Assembly (NCBI GenBank): GCA_948530865.1
Contig: CAOTKV010000037.1
Coordinates: 1-7,462 of the forward strand
DNA length: 7,462 bases
Reading direction: 5' to 3'
DNA from: an uncultured Clostridia bacterium
GTDB lineage: Bacteria; Bacillota; Clostridia; TANB77; CAG-508
The notes below the pieces were generated by a model. It had not been told where the DNA came from and did no database searches. It worked only from the letters and a program-made list of their open reading frames with translations. Positions 1 through 6,344 of the stretch are shown one piece after another; within the stretch, counting starts at the first letter, position 1; every line of letters begins with the position of its first letter. The position numbers and the translations under genes were made by a program.

Positions 1-2
1 AT

Positions 3-35
3 AAAAATACAATCCGAGCAATGGATTGTATTTTT
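3..35. terminator. Bidirectional intrinsic terminator hairpin
   Basis: A perfect 13-bp inverted repeat (3-15 pairing with 23-35) encloses a 7-base loop. Its outer base pairs are A-T runs, so it can end with a U-tract in either direction (TTTTT then GTTTT on plus). It lies about 95 bases beyond the glyS stop and is the likely 3' end of the glyS transcript. It could equally serve a plus-strand gene ending left of the window. The stem is certain from sequence; termination is inferred. Confidence 0.75.
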
Positions 36-53
36 GTTTTAATTTGGGGATTT

Positions 54-78
54 TATATTGTAAATGTTTTACAATATA
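54..78. repeat. Perfect 11-bp AT-rich hairpin downstream of glyS
   Basis: TATATTGTAAA (54-64) and its exact complement (68-78) enclose a TGT loop, flanked by GGGG (47-50) on the left and CCC (79-81) on the right. On plus it is followed by CCCATTTTTT, a poor U-tract; on minus no U-run follows. It may be an mRNA 3' stabiliser or a weak first terminator for glyS. Only the symmetry is directly seen. Confidence 0.4.
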
Positions 79-130
79 CCCATTTTTTATCATTACTTTA
101 TGAACTATTTATTAACAATTCATATTTTTT

Positions 131-1513
131 CTAAAATTCTAATTTTTCTTCAACATATTTTTTAACATCTTCAATTTTAATTCTTATTTGTTCCATTGTA
201 TCTCTATCTCTAACTGTTACACATCCATCTTCAAGAGTATCAAAATCAACTGTTACACAATAAGGGGTTCCTATTTCATCTTCTCTTCTATATCTTTTTC
301 CTATGCTTCCAGCTTCATCATAATCACACATAAAATATTTTGAAAGTTCAGTGTAAACTTCATCTGCTTTTTCAGATAATTTTTTAGAAAGTGGTAAAAC
401 AGCAACTTTATATGGAGCTAATGCTGGATGTAGCTTTAATACAGTTCTTATATCTCCTTCTGCAACCTCTTCTTCAAAATAACTATTACATAAAAATGCA
501 AGTGTTACTCTATCAGCTCCAAGTGATGGCTCTATACAGTATGGAATATATTTTTCGTTTGTTTCTGGATCTAAATAATTCATATCTTCTTTTGAATATT
601 CCATATGTTGTTTTAAATCAAAATTAGTTCTGTCTGCAATTCCCCATAATTCGCCCCATCCAAATGGGAATGCAAATTCTATATCTGTTGTTGCATTACT
701 ATAATGTGAAAGTTCAGCTTGTTCATGATCTCTTAATCTAATATTTTCTTCTATCATTCCTAAATTTAATAACCATTTTTTACAATAATCTTTCCAATAT
801 GCATGCCATTCTAAATCAGTTCCAGGTCTGCAGAAAAATTCAAGTTCCATTTGTTCAAATTCTCTTGTTCTAAATGTAAAATTTCCTGGTGTAATTTCAT
901 TTCTAAATGATTTTCCTATTTGGGCAATACCCATAGGTAATTTTCTTCTTGTTGTTCTCATTACATTTTTAAAATTAACAAATATACCTTGTGCTGTTTC
1001 TGGTCTTAAATATATTTCTGACTTAGCGTCTTCTGTTACACCTTGAAATGTTTTAAACATTAAATTAAACTTTCTAATTCCTGTAAAGTTGTGTTTTCCA
1101 CAATTTGGGCAATCTATGTGATTATCATCCATAAATTTAATCATTTCTTCATCTGACATACCATCTGCAATCATATCTTTTCCATTGCTATGAGCCCATT
1201 CTTCTATAAGTTTATCAGCTCTATGTCTTGTTTTACATTCCTTGCAATCTATTAAAGGATCTGAAAATCCTCCAACATGTCCTGATGCAACCCATGTTTG
1301 TGGATTCATTAATATTGCTGCATCTAGCCCAACATTATATTTGCTCTCTTGAACAAATTTTTTCATCCATGCTTTTTTTACATTATTTTTTAACTCTACT
1401 CCTAGTGGACCGTAATCCCAAGTATTTGCAAGTCCTCCGTAGATTTCAGAACCAGGATAAACATATCCTCTCGCTTTGCATAAGTTTACAATTTTCTCCA
1501 TTGATTCTACCAT
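131..1513 (-). CDS. glyS: Glycyl-tRNA synthetase, dimeric class II type
   Basis: This cytoplasmic enzyme charges tRNA-Gly with glycine using ATP. The 460-residue length and architecture fit the single-chain alpha-2 GlyRS, not the split GlyQ/GlyS tetramer. Visible are the N-terminal GLANTWDYGPLG block (27-38), two cysteine pairs (C90/C93 and C135/C138) in the insertion that can bind zinc, RPETAQGIF (170-178), class II motif 2 around FRNE (203-206) and R215, motif 3 with GADR (332-335), and a C-terminal anticodon-binding domain from about 361 (LHPALAPYKVAVLP, then GKRYRREDEIGTPYCV at 405-420). The start is fixed by AAAGGAGG at 1523-1530, nine bases upstream of the ATG; the next in-frame ATG (residue 5) would be too far from it. 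The stop is TAG. A T-box leader controls the gene. The coding sequence looks intact and complete. Confidence 0.97.
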   Translation of the reverse strand: MVESMEKIVNLCKARGYVYPGSEIYGGLANTWDYGPLGVELKNNVKKAWMKKFVQESKYNVGLDAAILMNPQTWVASGHVGGFSDPLIDCKECKTRHRADKLIEEWAHSNGKDMIADGMSDEEMIKFMDDNHIDCPNCGKHNFTGIRKFNLMFKTFQGVTEDAKSEIYLRPETAQGIFVNFKNVMRTTRRKLPMGIAQIGKSFRNEITPGNFTFRTREFEQMELEFFCRPGTDLEWHAYWKDYCKKWLLNLGMIEENIRLRDHEQAELSHYSNATTDIEFAFPFGWGELWGIADRTNFDLKQHMEYSKEDMNYLDPETNEKYIPYCIEPSLGADRVTLAFLCNSYFEEEVAEGDIRTVLKLHPALAPYKVAVLPLSKKLSEKADEVYTELSKYFMCDYDEAGSIGKRYRREDEIGTPYCVTVDFDTLEDGCVTVRDRDTMEQIRIKIEDVKKYVEEKLEF

Positions 1514-1540
1514 AATAAAAAACCTCCTTTATTTTGTTTT

Positions 1541-1583
1541 CTAAGGATTCGTTTTTTATAAAACAAAAAACTTACATCCTTAG
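1541..1583 (-). other. Post-terminator alternative hairpin in the glyS leader
   Basis: In the minus-strand RNA, CUAAGGAU (1583-1576), which is part of the 3' arm of the T-box terminator, is also perfectly complementary to AUCCUUAG at 1548-1541. Inside this, GUUUUUU (1571-1565) pairs with AAAAAAC (1557-1551). Together they make an 8-bp plus 7-bp hairpin with a small internal loop and a 7-base apical loop. It forms only after RNA polymerase has passed the terminator U-tract, so it marks read-through transcripts. Its role is unknown; capture of the terminator arm or protection of a processed 5' end are possibilities. Confidence 0.5.
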
Positions 1584-1605
1584 CATAAAGCTAGGGACGT
1601 AAGTT
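1561..1605 (-). terminator. T-box leader terminator
   Basis: Read on minus, the arms at 1605-1590 and 1584-1569 form a 16-position stem with one G-U pair and one C-A mismatch around a 5-base loop, followed by UUUUUUGUUUU. The 5' arm overlaps the 3' half of the antiterminator (1592-1599), so the two structures exclude each other as in standard T-box attenuation. It acts as the off state when tRNA-Gly is charged. Confidence 0.88.
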
Positions 1606-1758
1606 CTACTCACGCGGTTCCACCCTAATTGGCATTTCCTGCCCACCTTAATTAATATTGCTCCAAAGCTCCAAAATATATTTTCTATTGCTTGTTTTTC
1701 ACTATCACAAACTCACTTTAAATAGCTTTTACATATATTTCCTCTTTTTCATCGCAAT
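1592..1758 (-). promoter_or_regulatory. Glycine T-box riboswitch upstream of glyS
   Basis: The canonical T-box sequence AGGGTGGAACCGCG occurs exactly at 1626-1613 (minus). The antiterminator folds as UAGGG (1627-1623) with CCCUA (1596-1592), a UGGAACC bulge that would bind the tRNA NCCA end, and an 8-bp upper helix (GCGUGAGU with ACUUACGU). Stem I runs from AUUGC (1758-1754) to GCAAU (1661-1657), followed by a GAUGA/GGA internal loop like a GA kink-turn and an AAAG/CUUU helix. Directly above that helix, the 3' strand reads GGA then G (1672-1669), so the specifier codon is read as GGA, glycine. A small stem III (UGCC/GGCA, 1631-1643) follows. Stem II is absent, as is typical of glycine T-boxes. 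Uncharged tRNA-Gly would stabilise the antiterminator and permit glyS transcription. Confidence 0.93.
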
Positions 1759-1776
1759 TCATATATTATGTTAAAT

Positions 1777-1805
1777 ATTTTACAACAGTTATATATAAAT
1801 GTCAA
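1777..1805 (-). promoter_or_regulatory. SigA-type promoter of the glyS T-box unit
   Basis: On minus, a consensus -35 TTGACA (1805-1800) is separated by exactly 17 bases from -10 TAAAAT (1782-1777). Transcription should start near 1770, twelve bases before T-box stem I, giving a leader of about 257 bases. The promoter begins only eleven bases after the stop codon of the upstream HAD gene. No terminator lies between them, so read-through from that gene would also pass through the T-box. Confidence 0.85.
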
Positions 1806-1815
1806 GAAAAAATTT

Positions 1816-2463
1816 TTAGCGTTCAACATCTTGATCTTTATTTCTTGTAATTTGAATATCATCAAAAGATGTATATTCCTCTACTTTTGGATTATTCATA
1901 TCTATCTTTGAACGTTTATTATTCTTTTTTCTCATTCTAATTACTCTTATTGGATTTTTATTTGCTAGACCATTCAAATCTCTTGGATCATCATCTATAA
2001 ATATTCCATTTTGATAATTTATATCTAGCAAAAATTTTAATTCTGTTGTCATCATTATTCCATCAAAATATTTTCCAAGACCTGAACCCATTATCTTTCT
2101 CATCTGATATTCTTGATTTGTTTTTGGTAGATATGTTAATATAAATGCTTTATCTCCATTTTTCTTTAATCTTTCTAAAAATCTTTTAGCATCATCAAAT
2201 ACTAGATTTTGACCATTGTCTATTACCTCATTTACTCCAGATACAACAAAGTTAGAATCAACCTGATACTTTTTAGACATACCTTCAGCAAATGTGAATA
2301 TATTATCTAAAGTAGAATTAAAATTTGCTTTTGCTTCTTCAAACAATAGATTTGCATCCTTTCCTGTTTTTTCAGATATTCCTTTACTAATAGAACCTAG
2401 CATTAATGCTGTTAATTTTGCTGTTTCATATAATGTATTATCGAAATCTATGTAATAATTCAT
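1816..2463 (-). CDS. HAD-superfamily hydrolase, phosphatase-like, substrate unknown
   Basis: This 215-residue soluble protein carries all four HAD motifs. Motif I is DFDNTLY (D6 nucleophile, D8 general acid/base, T10), motif II is ILTYL with T110, motif III is K143, and motif IV is the acidic FIDDDPRDL with D157-D159. A helical cap of roughly 75 residues (15-90) lies between motif I and the second half of the Rossmannoid core, the layout of type C1 caps. The family mostly hydrolyses phosphomonoesters by an aspartyl-phosphate intermediate in the cytoplasm; the substrate cannot be told from sequence. After the core there is a basic stretch (RMRKKNNKRSK, 176-186) and a polar tail. The start is supported by GGAGG (2469-2473) five bases before the ATG. 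The gene lies upstream of glyS on the same strand, but glyS has its own promoter, so a functional link is not implied. Confidence 0.85.
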   Translation of the reverse strand: MNYYIDFDNTLYETAKLTALMLGSISKGISEKTGKDANLLFEEAKANFNSTLDNIFTFAEGMSKKYQVDSNFVVSGVNEVIDNGQNLVFDDAKRFLERLKKNGDKAFILTYLPKTNQEYQMRKIMGSGLGKYFDGIMMTTELKFLLDINYQNGIFIDDDPRDLNGLANKNPIRVIRMRKKNNKRSKIDMNNPKVEEYTSFDDIQITRNKDQDVER

Positions 2464-2492
2464 TCAAACCTCCATATTAAATAATATTTATA

Positions 2493-2521
2493 TTATTATC
2501 ATAAATTTACAATATTTGCAA
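2493..2521 (-). promoter_or_regulatory. Probable promoter of the HAD gene
   Basis: On minus, TTGCAA (2521-2516) stands 17 bases from TAATAA (2498-2493), with TGA just before the -10 giving an extended -10. It is placed 30 bases upstream of the HAD start codon. The surrounding DNA is nearly all A and T, so chance matches are likely; the -35 and extended -10 together make this the best candidate. Confidence 0.5.
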
Positions 2522-2614
2522 ATTTTTATAATTCTTAATATTCTATTAATAACAAAATAATATTATGTTAATTGTTTTTGCAGTTATGAAAACTACTTTT
2601 TTTCTTTTTTAGGC

Positions 2615-2682
2615 TGTGGATAATGTGGATAAATCTGTGAATAACTTATTTGATTGCACTTTTTCGACACATTTTATTCACA
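2615..2682. promoter_or_regulatory. Cluster of four DnaA boxes
   Basis: Two perfect DnaA boxes (TGTGGATAA, complement of TTATCCACA) abut head-to-tail at 2615-2623 and 2624-2632. A third copy with one mismatch, TGTGAATAA, follows at 2636-2644. The same one-mismatch box lies inverted as TTATTCACA at 2674-2682. DnaA is the replication initiator and also a transcription factor; clusters outside oriC are known in Bacillus to titrate DnaA or regulate nearby promoters. The cluster sits between divergent genes, over 200 bases upstream of the LtaS-like start and about 150 upstream of the HAD start. No dnaA, dnaN or rpmH is in view, so calling this an origin is not supported. The sites are seen directly; binding is inferred. 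Confidence 0.7.
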
Positions 2683-2837
2683 ATATTTTTTTAAGATATT
2701 ATTAAAAAATTTATTATCTATTTTTTATGTGTACAGTATGTATGTTTGGTTAACATTAAAGTTATTGTTGAAAAATATTATATTAACTGTTTTATTTGTA
2801 TTTTTTTGTCAATTATTCCCCTTTTTTATCTTTCTTC

Positions 2838-2866
2838 TTCACTTTTAGTAAAAATTATGTTATATT
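2838..2866 (+). promoter_or_regulatory. Candidate promoter of the LtaS-like gene
   Basis: TTCACT (2838-2843) and TATATT (2861-2866) are 17 bases apart, giving a start near 2873 and a leader of about 28 bases. TATTAT at 2863-2868 is an alternative -10. The -35 is weak and the region is AT-rich, so the call is tentative. Confidence 0.4.
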
Positions 2867-2900
2867 ATGAGATATTAAATATTACTTGAAAGGATAAAAA

Positions 2901-4943
2901 ATGTTTTCTAATATTAAAAATAAAATTAAAGAAATGCAATCAAATTCAAAAACATTTCTTATAACCAAATTTAAAAATTTAAAGTCGTTTATATATAAAA
3001 AGTTTGAAAAACCTATTAAGTTTGTACAATCAAAAATGATAGAAGTAAAAAAATTATTGCAAAAAATTGCTACTAAACTACACTTACCAGAATTTTGTAA
3101 AAAAACAAGATTAGATAAATTTTATAATTTTTTAAAAAGAATTATTAATGTACAATTACTCAAAAAAATATTTCTACTTATAGTAATTCCATTTATTATA
3201 TATCTATTTTGTCAATTCTTATGCAATGGAAAATTTATTTTTGAAAAACCTAGAATGAAGCTAAACTTTTTAATTATATATTTCATCCTTGGAATTTTTT
3301 ATTGTTTAATTGGTAAAATAAAAATTAGTTTATACTTAACTTTACTTATTACATTTGCAACTGGATTTGTAAATCACTTTATAACAGCATTTAGAGGAAC
3401 TCCACTTGTTCCTTGGGATATATTCTCTTTAAATGTTGCACTTACAGTATTACCTACATTTAAATTTTCGCTTTCAAAAAATTTAGTTTGTGGAATATTA
3501 CTATTTATATTAGGAATTTTTATATTAAGAAAAGTAAAAATAAAAAGTTATAGAAATAATAAATTTAAAATATTATATAGATTTGTAGTTTGTTGTATTA
3601 CATTATCATTTTTTATGAATTTCTTCTTAACACAAGATTTAATAAAGAAATTTGAACTAGATGAAAATTGGGATCCTAAAGAGGAATATCACAACAATGG
3701 ATTAATGGCAAGTTTATTTAAACAAGCAAAAAATCTTATAATTACTCAACCAGAAAATTATGATGTAAGTTCACTTTCAGAGGTTGCCTCTTCAATAAAA
3801 GTTCCAATTGTTAATCATGATGAAAATTTTGAATATCCAAACATTATTACTATTATGAATGAATCCTTTGCTGATTTATCTACTATTGGAAAATTTTCTA
3901 CAACAGAAGATTATTTACCTTTTTATAGAAGTTTATCTGAAAATACCATTAAAGGAAATCTGCATGTTTCAATATTTGGAGCGCAAACACCTAATAGTGA
4001 GTGGGAATTTTTAACATCAAATTCAATGGCTTTTGTTCCCAAAAGAACAATCCCTTATCAACAATATGTTTTAAGAAATTCTTATTCTCTTGCATCAATA
4101 TTAAAACAACAAGGCTACTCTACAACAGCAATGCATTGTTATTATCCTCAAGGATATAATAGAAATATAGCATATCCTCGTCTTGGATTTAATAGTTTCT
4201 ATCATTTATATACAATGCACAATTTGGAATATATAAGAGAATATCCAAGTGATTTAAGTACATATAATAATATAATTGAACTTTATGAGAAAAAAGGAGA
4301 AAATGAAAAATTATTTAATTTTACATTAACAATGCAAAACCATGGTAGTTATACTGATGAAAATTTCCAAAGCACTATTATTGCTGAAAACGGACAATAT
4401 CCAAAATTAAATCAGTATCTATCTTTAATAAAAATGGCAGATGGTGCACTAGAATATTTAATAAATTATTTTTCACATCAAAAAGAACCTACAATTATAC
4501 TTCTATTTGGTGATCACCAACCTTATGTTGAAGATGAATTCTATAATGCATTATTATCACAAAAATATGAAGATATAAATTCAAAAGAAGCTTCTGAAAA
4601 GAAATACATTACTCCATTTATAATTTGGGCAAATTATGATATTGATGAAGAAAAATATAAAAATGTAACAGATATTAGTGCAAACTATCTAGCTTCACTT
4701 TTACTTGATGTTGCTAATATACAAAAAACCCCATATCTTCAATTCTTAGATAATTTAAGAACTGAAATTCCAATAATTACAGGAAATGGATATATTGATA
4801 AAAATAATTTATATCATAATTTTTCAGAAGAAACTGAATATTCTGAATTAATTAATAATTATCATTACTTACAATTTAACAATATGTTTGATAACGCAAG
4901 TAAATTAACTTCATTATTTGAAGTTCCACAAGTTCAAAAATAA
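2901..4943 (+). CDS. LtaS/MdoB-family sulfatase-fold phosphoglycerol transferase
   Basis: This is a 680-residue membrane enzyme of the lipoteichoic acid synthase-like family, which moves glycerol-phosphate from phosphatidylglycerol onto a lipid- or glycan-anchored acceptor outside the membrane. A basic cytoplasmic N-terminus (1-85) precedes about five membrane helices (about 88-108, 122-139, 142-163, 193-210, 225-244), with the family loop TPLVPWDIFSL at 167-177. The extracellular alkaline phosphatase-like domain starts near 312. PNIITIMNESF gives metal ligand E321, QTPNSEWEFLT gives the presumed nucleophile T363, TMQNHGSY gives H481, and LLFGDHQPY gives D538 and H539; these match E255, T300, H416, D475 and H476 of S. 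aureus LtaS. GAAAGGA (2888-2894) sits six bases before the ATG. It is monocistronic and ends at a terminator shared with the convergent gene. True LTA synthesis versus another glycerol-phosphate transfer cannot be decided without paralogues. Length is slightly above the usual 620-660, owing to the N-terminal extension. Confidence 0.9.
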   Translation: MFSNIKNKIKEMQSNSKTFLITKFKNLKSFIYKKFEKPIKFVQSKMIEVKKLLQKIATKLHLPEFCKKTRLDKFYNFLKRIINVQLLKKIFLLIVIPFIIYLFCQFLCNGKFIFEKPRMKLNFLIIYFILGIFYCLIGKIKISLYLTLLITFATGFVNHFITAFRGTPLVPWDIFSLNVALTVLPTFKFSLSKNLVCGILLFILGIFILRKVKIKSYRNNKFKILYRFVVCCITLSFFMNFFLTQDLIKKFELDENWDPKEEYHNNGLMASLFKQAKNLIITQPENYDVSSLSEVASSIKVPIVNHDENFEYPNIITIMNESFADLSTIGKFSTTEDYLPFYRSLSENTIKGNLHVSIFGAQTPNSEWEFLTSNSMAFVPKRTIPYQQYVLRNSYSLASILKQQGYSTTAMHCYYPQGYNRNIAYPRLGFNSFYHLYTMHNLEYIREYPSDLSTYNNIIELYEKKGENEKLFNFTLTMQNHGSYTDENFQSTIIAENGQYPKLNQYLSLIKMADGALEYLINYFSHQKEPTIILLFGDHQPYVEDEFYNALLSQKYEDINSKEASEKKYITPFIIWANYDIDEEKYKNVTDISANYLASLLLDVANIQKTPYLQFLDNLRTEIPIITGNGYIDKNNLYHNFSEETEYSELINNYHYLQFNNMFDNASKLTSLFEVPQVQK

Positions 4944-4958
4944 TAGTGGGCAATATAT

Positions 4959-5003
4959 AAAAAAGTGAAATTTAGGGACGCACCTTAAATTTCACTTTTT
5001 TTT
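4959..5003. terminator. Shared bidirectional terminator between convergent genes
   Basis: A perfect 16-bp stem (4959-4974 with 4986-5001) with loop GGGACGCACCT has A-runs and T-runs at its base, so it can terminate from both sides. On plus it begins 15 bases after the LtaS-like stop and ends in eight T residues. On minus it starts at the first base after the carboxypeptidase stop codon; the plus-strand U-tract overlaps that codon. One element therefore closes two genes. Confidence 0.9.
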
Positions 5004-6177
5004 AATTTAAATTAAATTTATAAATGTTACTACTATATCCATGTTTTCCTTTTTTATTTCCACCTTTTTTTATAAATATAATCATTGCAATTGCTAAAAG
5101 AATTATTCCAAAAACAATTTGAACAAGTGGTGTTATATCAATTTCATCTTCTGGTATTTTAGGTGGTTCTGGTGTATCATCATTATTTTCTGATGTTAAT
5201 GCTAAAGGTTGTTTTGTTTCATTTTCTTTAGCTACATTAGGATATTCTTTTAAAATATCATCTAACTTGTAATTATTATATCCATATTCAAATAAATTTA
5301 TTGTATCTAAATATCTTGCGCTTTCCCCTTCTTCTGTTGCTTCCGCATGCAATACTACTGCAATTGTTTCAAATCCATTTTTATTACTTGCTGATATTAA
5401 GCAGTTTTTGGCAGGTGTAGTAAATCCTGTTTTAATTCCTATTGCATATGGATAATAGTATTTATTGTCTGAAAGCAGTAATTTATTAGTATTTTTAAAA
5501 ATTCTTTCTCCGTTTTCTTCTACTTGTTCATCTTGCCAAAATTCAGTTCTTGGCAAACTACATTCCATCATATTAGCTAAACTTCTAAATTTATCATTTT
5601 TCATACAGTATCTTGCTATTAAAGCTAAATCATAAGCAGTTGAATAATGATTATCATTATGTATGCCATTTGCATTCACAAAATTAGAGTTTTTGCATCC
5701 AATTTCCTGAGCTTTTTGATTCATCAATTTAGAAAATTCTTCAACACTTCCAGAAATATGTTCAGCAATAATAGTGGCTGCTTCATTTGCCGATTGAACC
5801 ATCATAACATTTAATAATTGCTCAATTGTGAAAGTTTCTCCTACTTGAATATTAGCTTTTGTATATCCTGATTTTATTGCATTTACAGCATTTGCACTTG
5901 CAACAGCTGTTTCATTTAACTCACACTTTTCCAAAGCTATTATTGCTGTTAAAATTTTTGTTGTACTTGCTGGATATTTTCTTTCATTCATATTTTTTTC
6001 ATATAAAACTTTTCCAGTTTTAGACTCCATTAATATTGCAGATTCAGAATATATTACCATCTCGCCTGAGTTTTGTTCATTCTGAATATTTTCTTCTGTG
6101 GCATATATACAATTACATATTACAGAAATTATATATACATATATAAAAAAGCAAATGCTTATTTTTTTTAAATTCAT
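5002..6177 (-). CDS. Serine-type D-Ala-D-Ala carboxypeptidase (penicillin-binding protein, S11)
   Basis: This 391-residue extracytoplasmic DD-carboxypeptidase removes the terminal D-Ala from peptidoglycan stem pentapeptides. It has a signal peptide (basic MNLKK, hydrophobic 8-22, likely cut after IYA, 24-26) and all three penicillin-binding motifs: STTK (S71 nucleophile, K74), SAN (129-131) and KTG (249-251). The peptidase domain ends near 300. The beta-rich C-terminal PBP5 domain seen in DacA/DacF relatives seems missing: an acidic, proline-containing linker (320-346) leads directly to a C-terminal membrane helix (about 350-369) and a basic tail (KKGGNKKGK). Anchoring is thus by a real transmembrane segment rather than the usual amphipathic helix. 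The start is set by GGAGGA at 6181-6186, a short three bases from the ATG. It is convergent with the LtaS-like gene and shares its terminator. Which Dac paralogue it is cannot be said. Confidence 0.92.
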   Translation of the reverse strand: MNLKKISICFFIYVYIISVICNCIYATEENIQNEQNSGEMVIYSESAILMESKTGKVLYEKNMNERKYPASTTKILTAIIALEKCELNETAVASANAVNAIKSGYTKANIQVGETFTIEQLLNVMMVQSANEAATIIAEHISGSVEEFSKLMNQKAQEIGCKNSNFVNANGIHNDNHYSTAYDLALIARYCMKNDKFRSLANMMECSLPRTEFWQDEQVEENGERIFKNTNKLLLSDNKYYYPYAIGIKTGFTTPAKNCLISASNKNGFETIAVVLHAEATEEGESARYLDTINLFEYGYNNYKLDDILKEYPNVAKENETKQPLALTSENNDDTPEPPKIPEDEIDITPLVQIVFGIILLAIAMIIFIKKGGNKKGKHGYSSNIYKFNLN

Positions 6178-6227
6178 TTGTCCTCCGAAATTCTTTTGTT
6201 TTTTATAAATATATTCATTATTTCTTT

Positions 6228-6236
6228 AGTATAGCA
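6228..6236 (-). promoter_or_regulatory. Extended -10 promoter of the carboxypeptidase gene
   Basis: TGCTATACT on minus (6236-6228) is a good extended -10. No clear -35 lies 17 bases upstream (only a T-run), which is common for extended -10 promoters. Transcription would start near 6221, giving a leader of about 44 bases before the ATG. Confidence 0.6.
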
Positions 6237-6301
6237 CAAATTTATAAAATAAAAAATAATTTATTTATTAATTTTTTCAAGAAAATTTTATCTTAAAATA
6301 T

Positions 6302-6333
6302 GTAAAAGCCCCAGCATCAGCTAGGACTTCTAC
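6302..6333 (-). terminator. Terminator of the four-helix membrane protein gene
   Basis: Twelve bases after the stop codon, the minus-strand RNA forms a 14-bp stem (6333-6320 with 6315-6302) with a UGAU loop and three G-U pairs. The U-run (UUUU) falls within the 3' arm and is followed by ACAUAUUUU. In plus-strand RNA the same three positions would be A-C mismatches, so the structure is selective for minus-strand transcription. It separates this gene from the carboxypeptidase downstream. Confidence 0.75.
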
Positions 6334-6344
6334 AATCTTATACT

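Larger units (their letters stand above)
2464..2900. other. 437-base divergent intergenic region
   Basis: This is the longest gene-free stretch between intact genes here, separating the minus-strand HAD gene from the plus-strand LtaS-like gene. It holds the outward promoters and a DnaA-box cluster, each listed separately. The rest is extremely AT-rich. One open frame inside (2654-2848, plus, TTG start) encodes a low-complexity F/L/I-rich peptide with no Shine-Dalgarno site and looks like chance translation of AT-rich DNA. Confidence 0.6.

Noticed and set aside
391..627. Plus-strand open frame of 78 codons
   Set aside because: It lies antisense within glyS, whose protein is conserved and complete.
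1228..1515. Plus-strand open frame of 95 codons
   Set aside because: It lies antisense to the 5' part of glyS and reaches its start codon; it has no credible RBS or recognisable product.
2654..2848. Open frame of 64 codons on plus, TTG start, hydrophobic product
   Set aside because: No Shine-Dalgarno site, and the composition is what AT-rich intergenic DNA gives by chance; it overlaps a DnaA box and the candidate promoter of the next gene.
2464..2900. Chromosomal replication origin (oriC)
   Set aside because: DnaA boxes are present, but dnaA, dnaN, rpmH or similar marker genes are not in view, and AT-richness here is no greater than elsewhere, so only a DnaA-box cluster is claimed.
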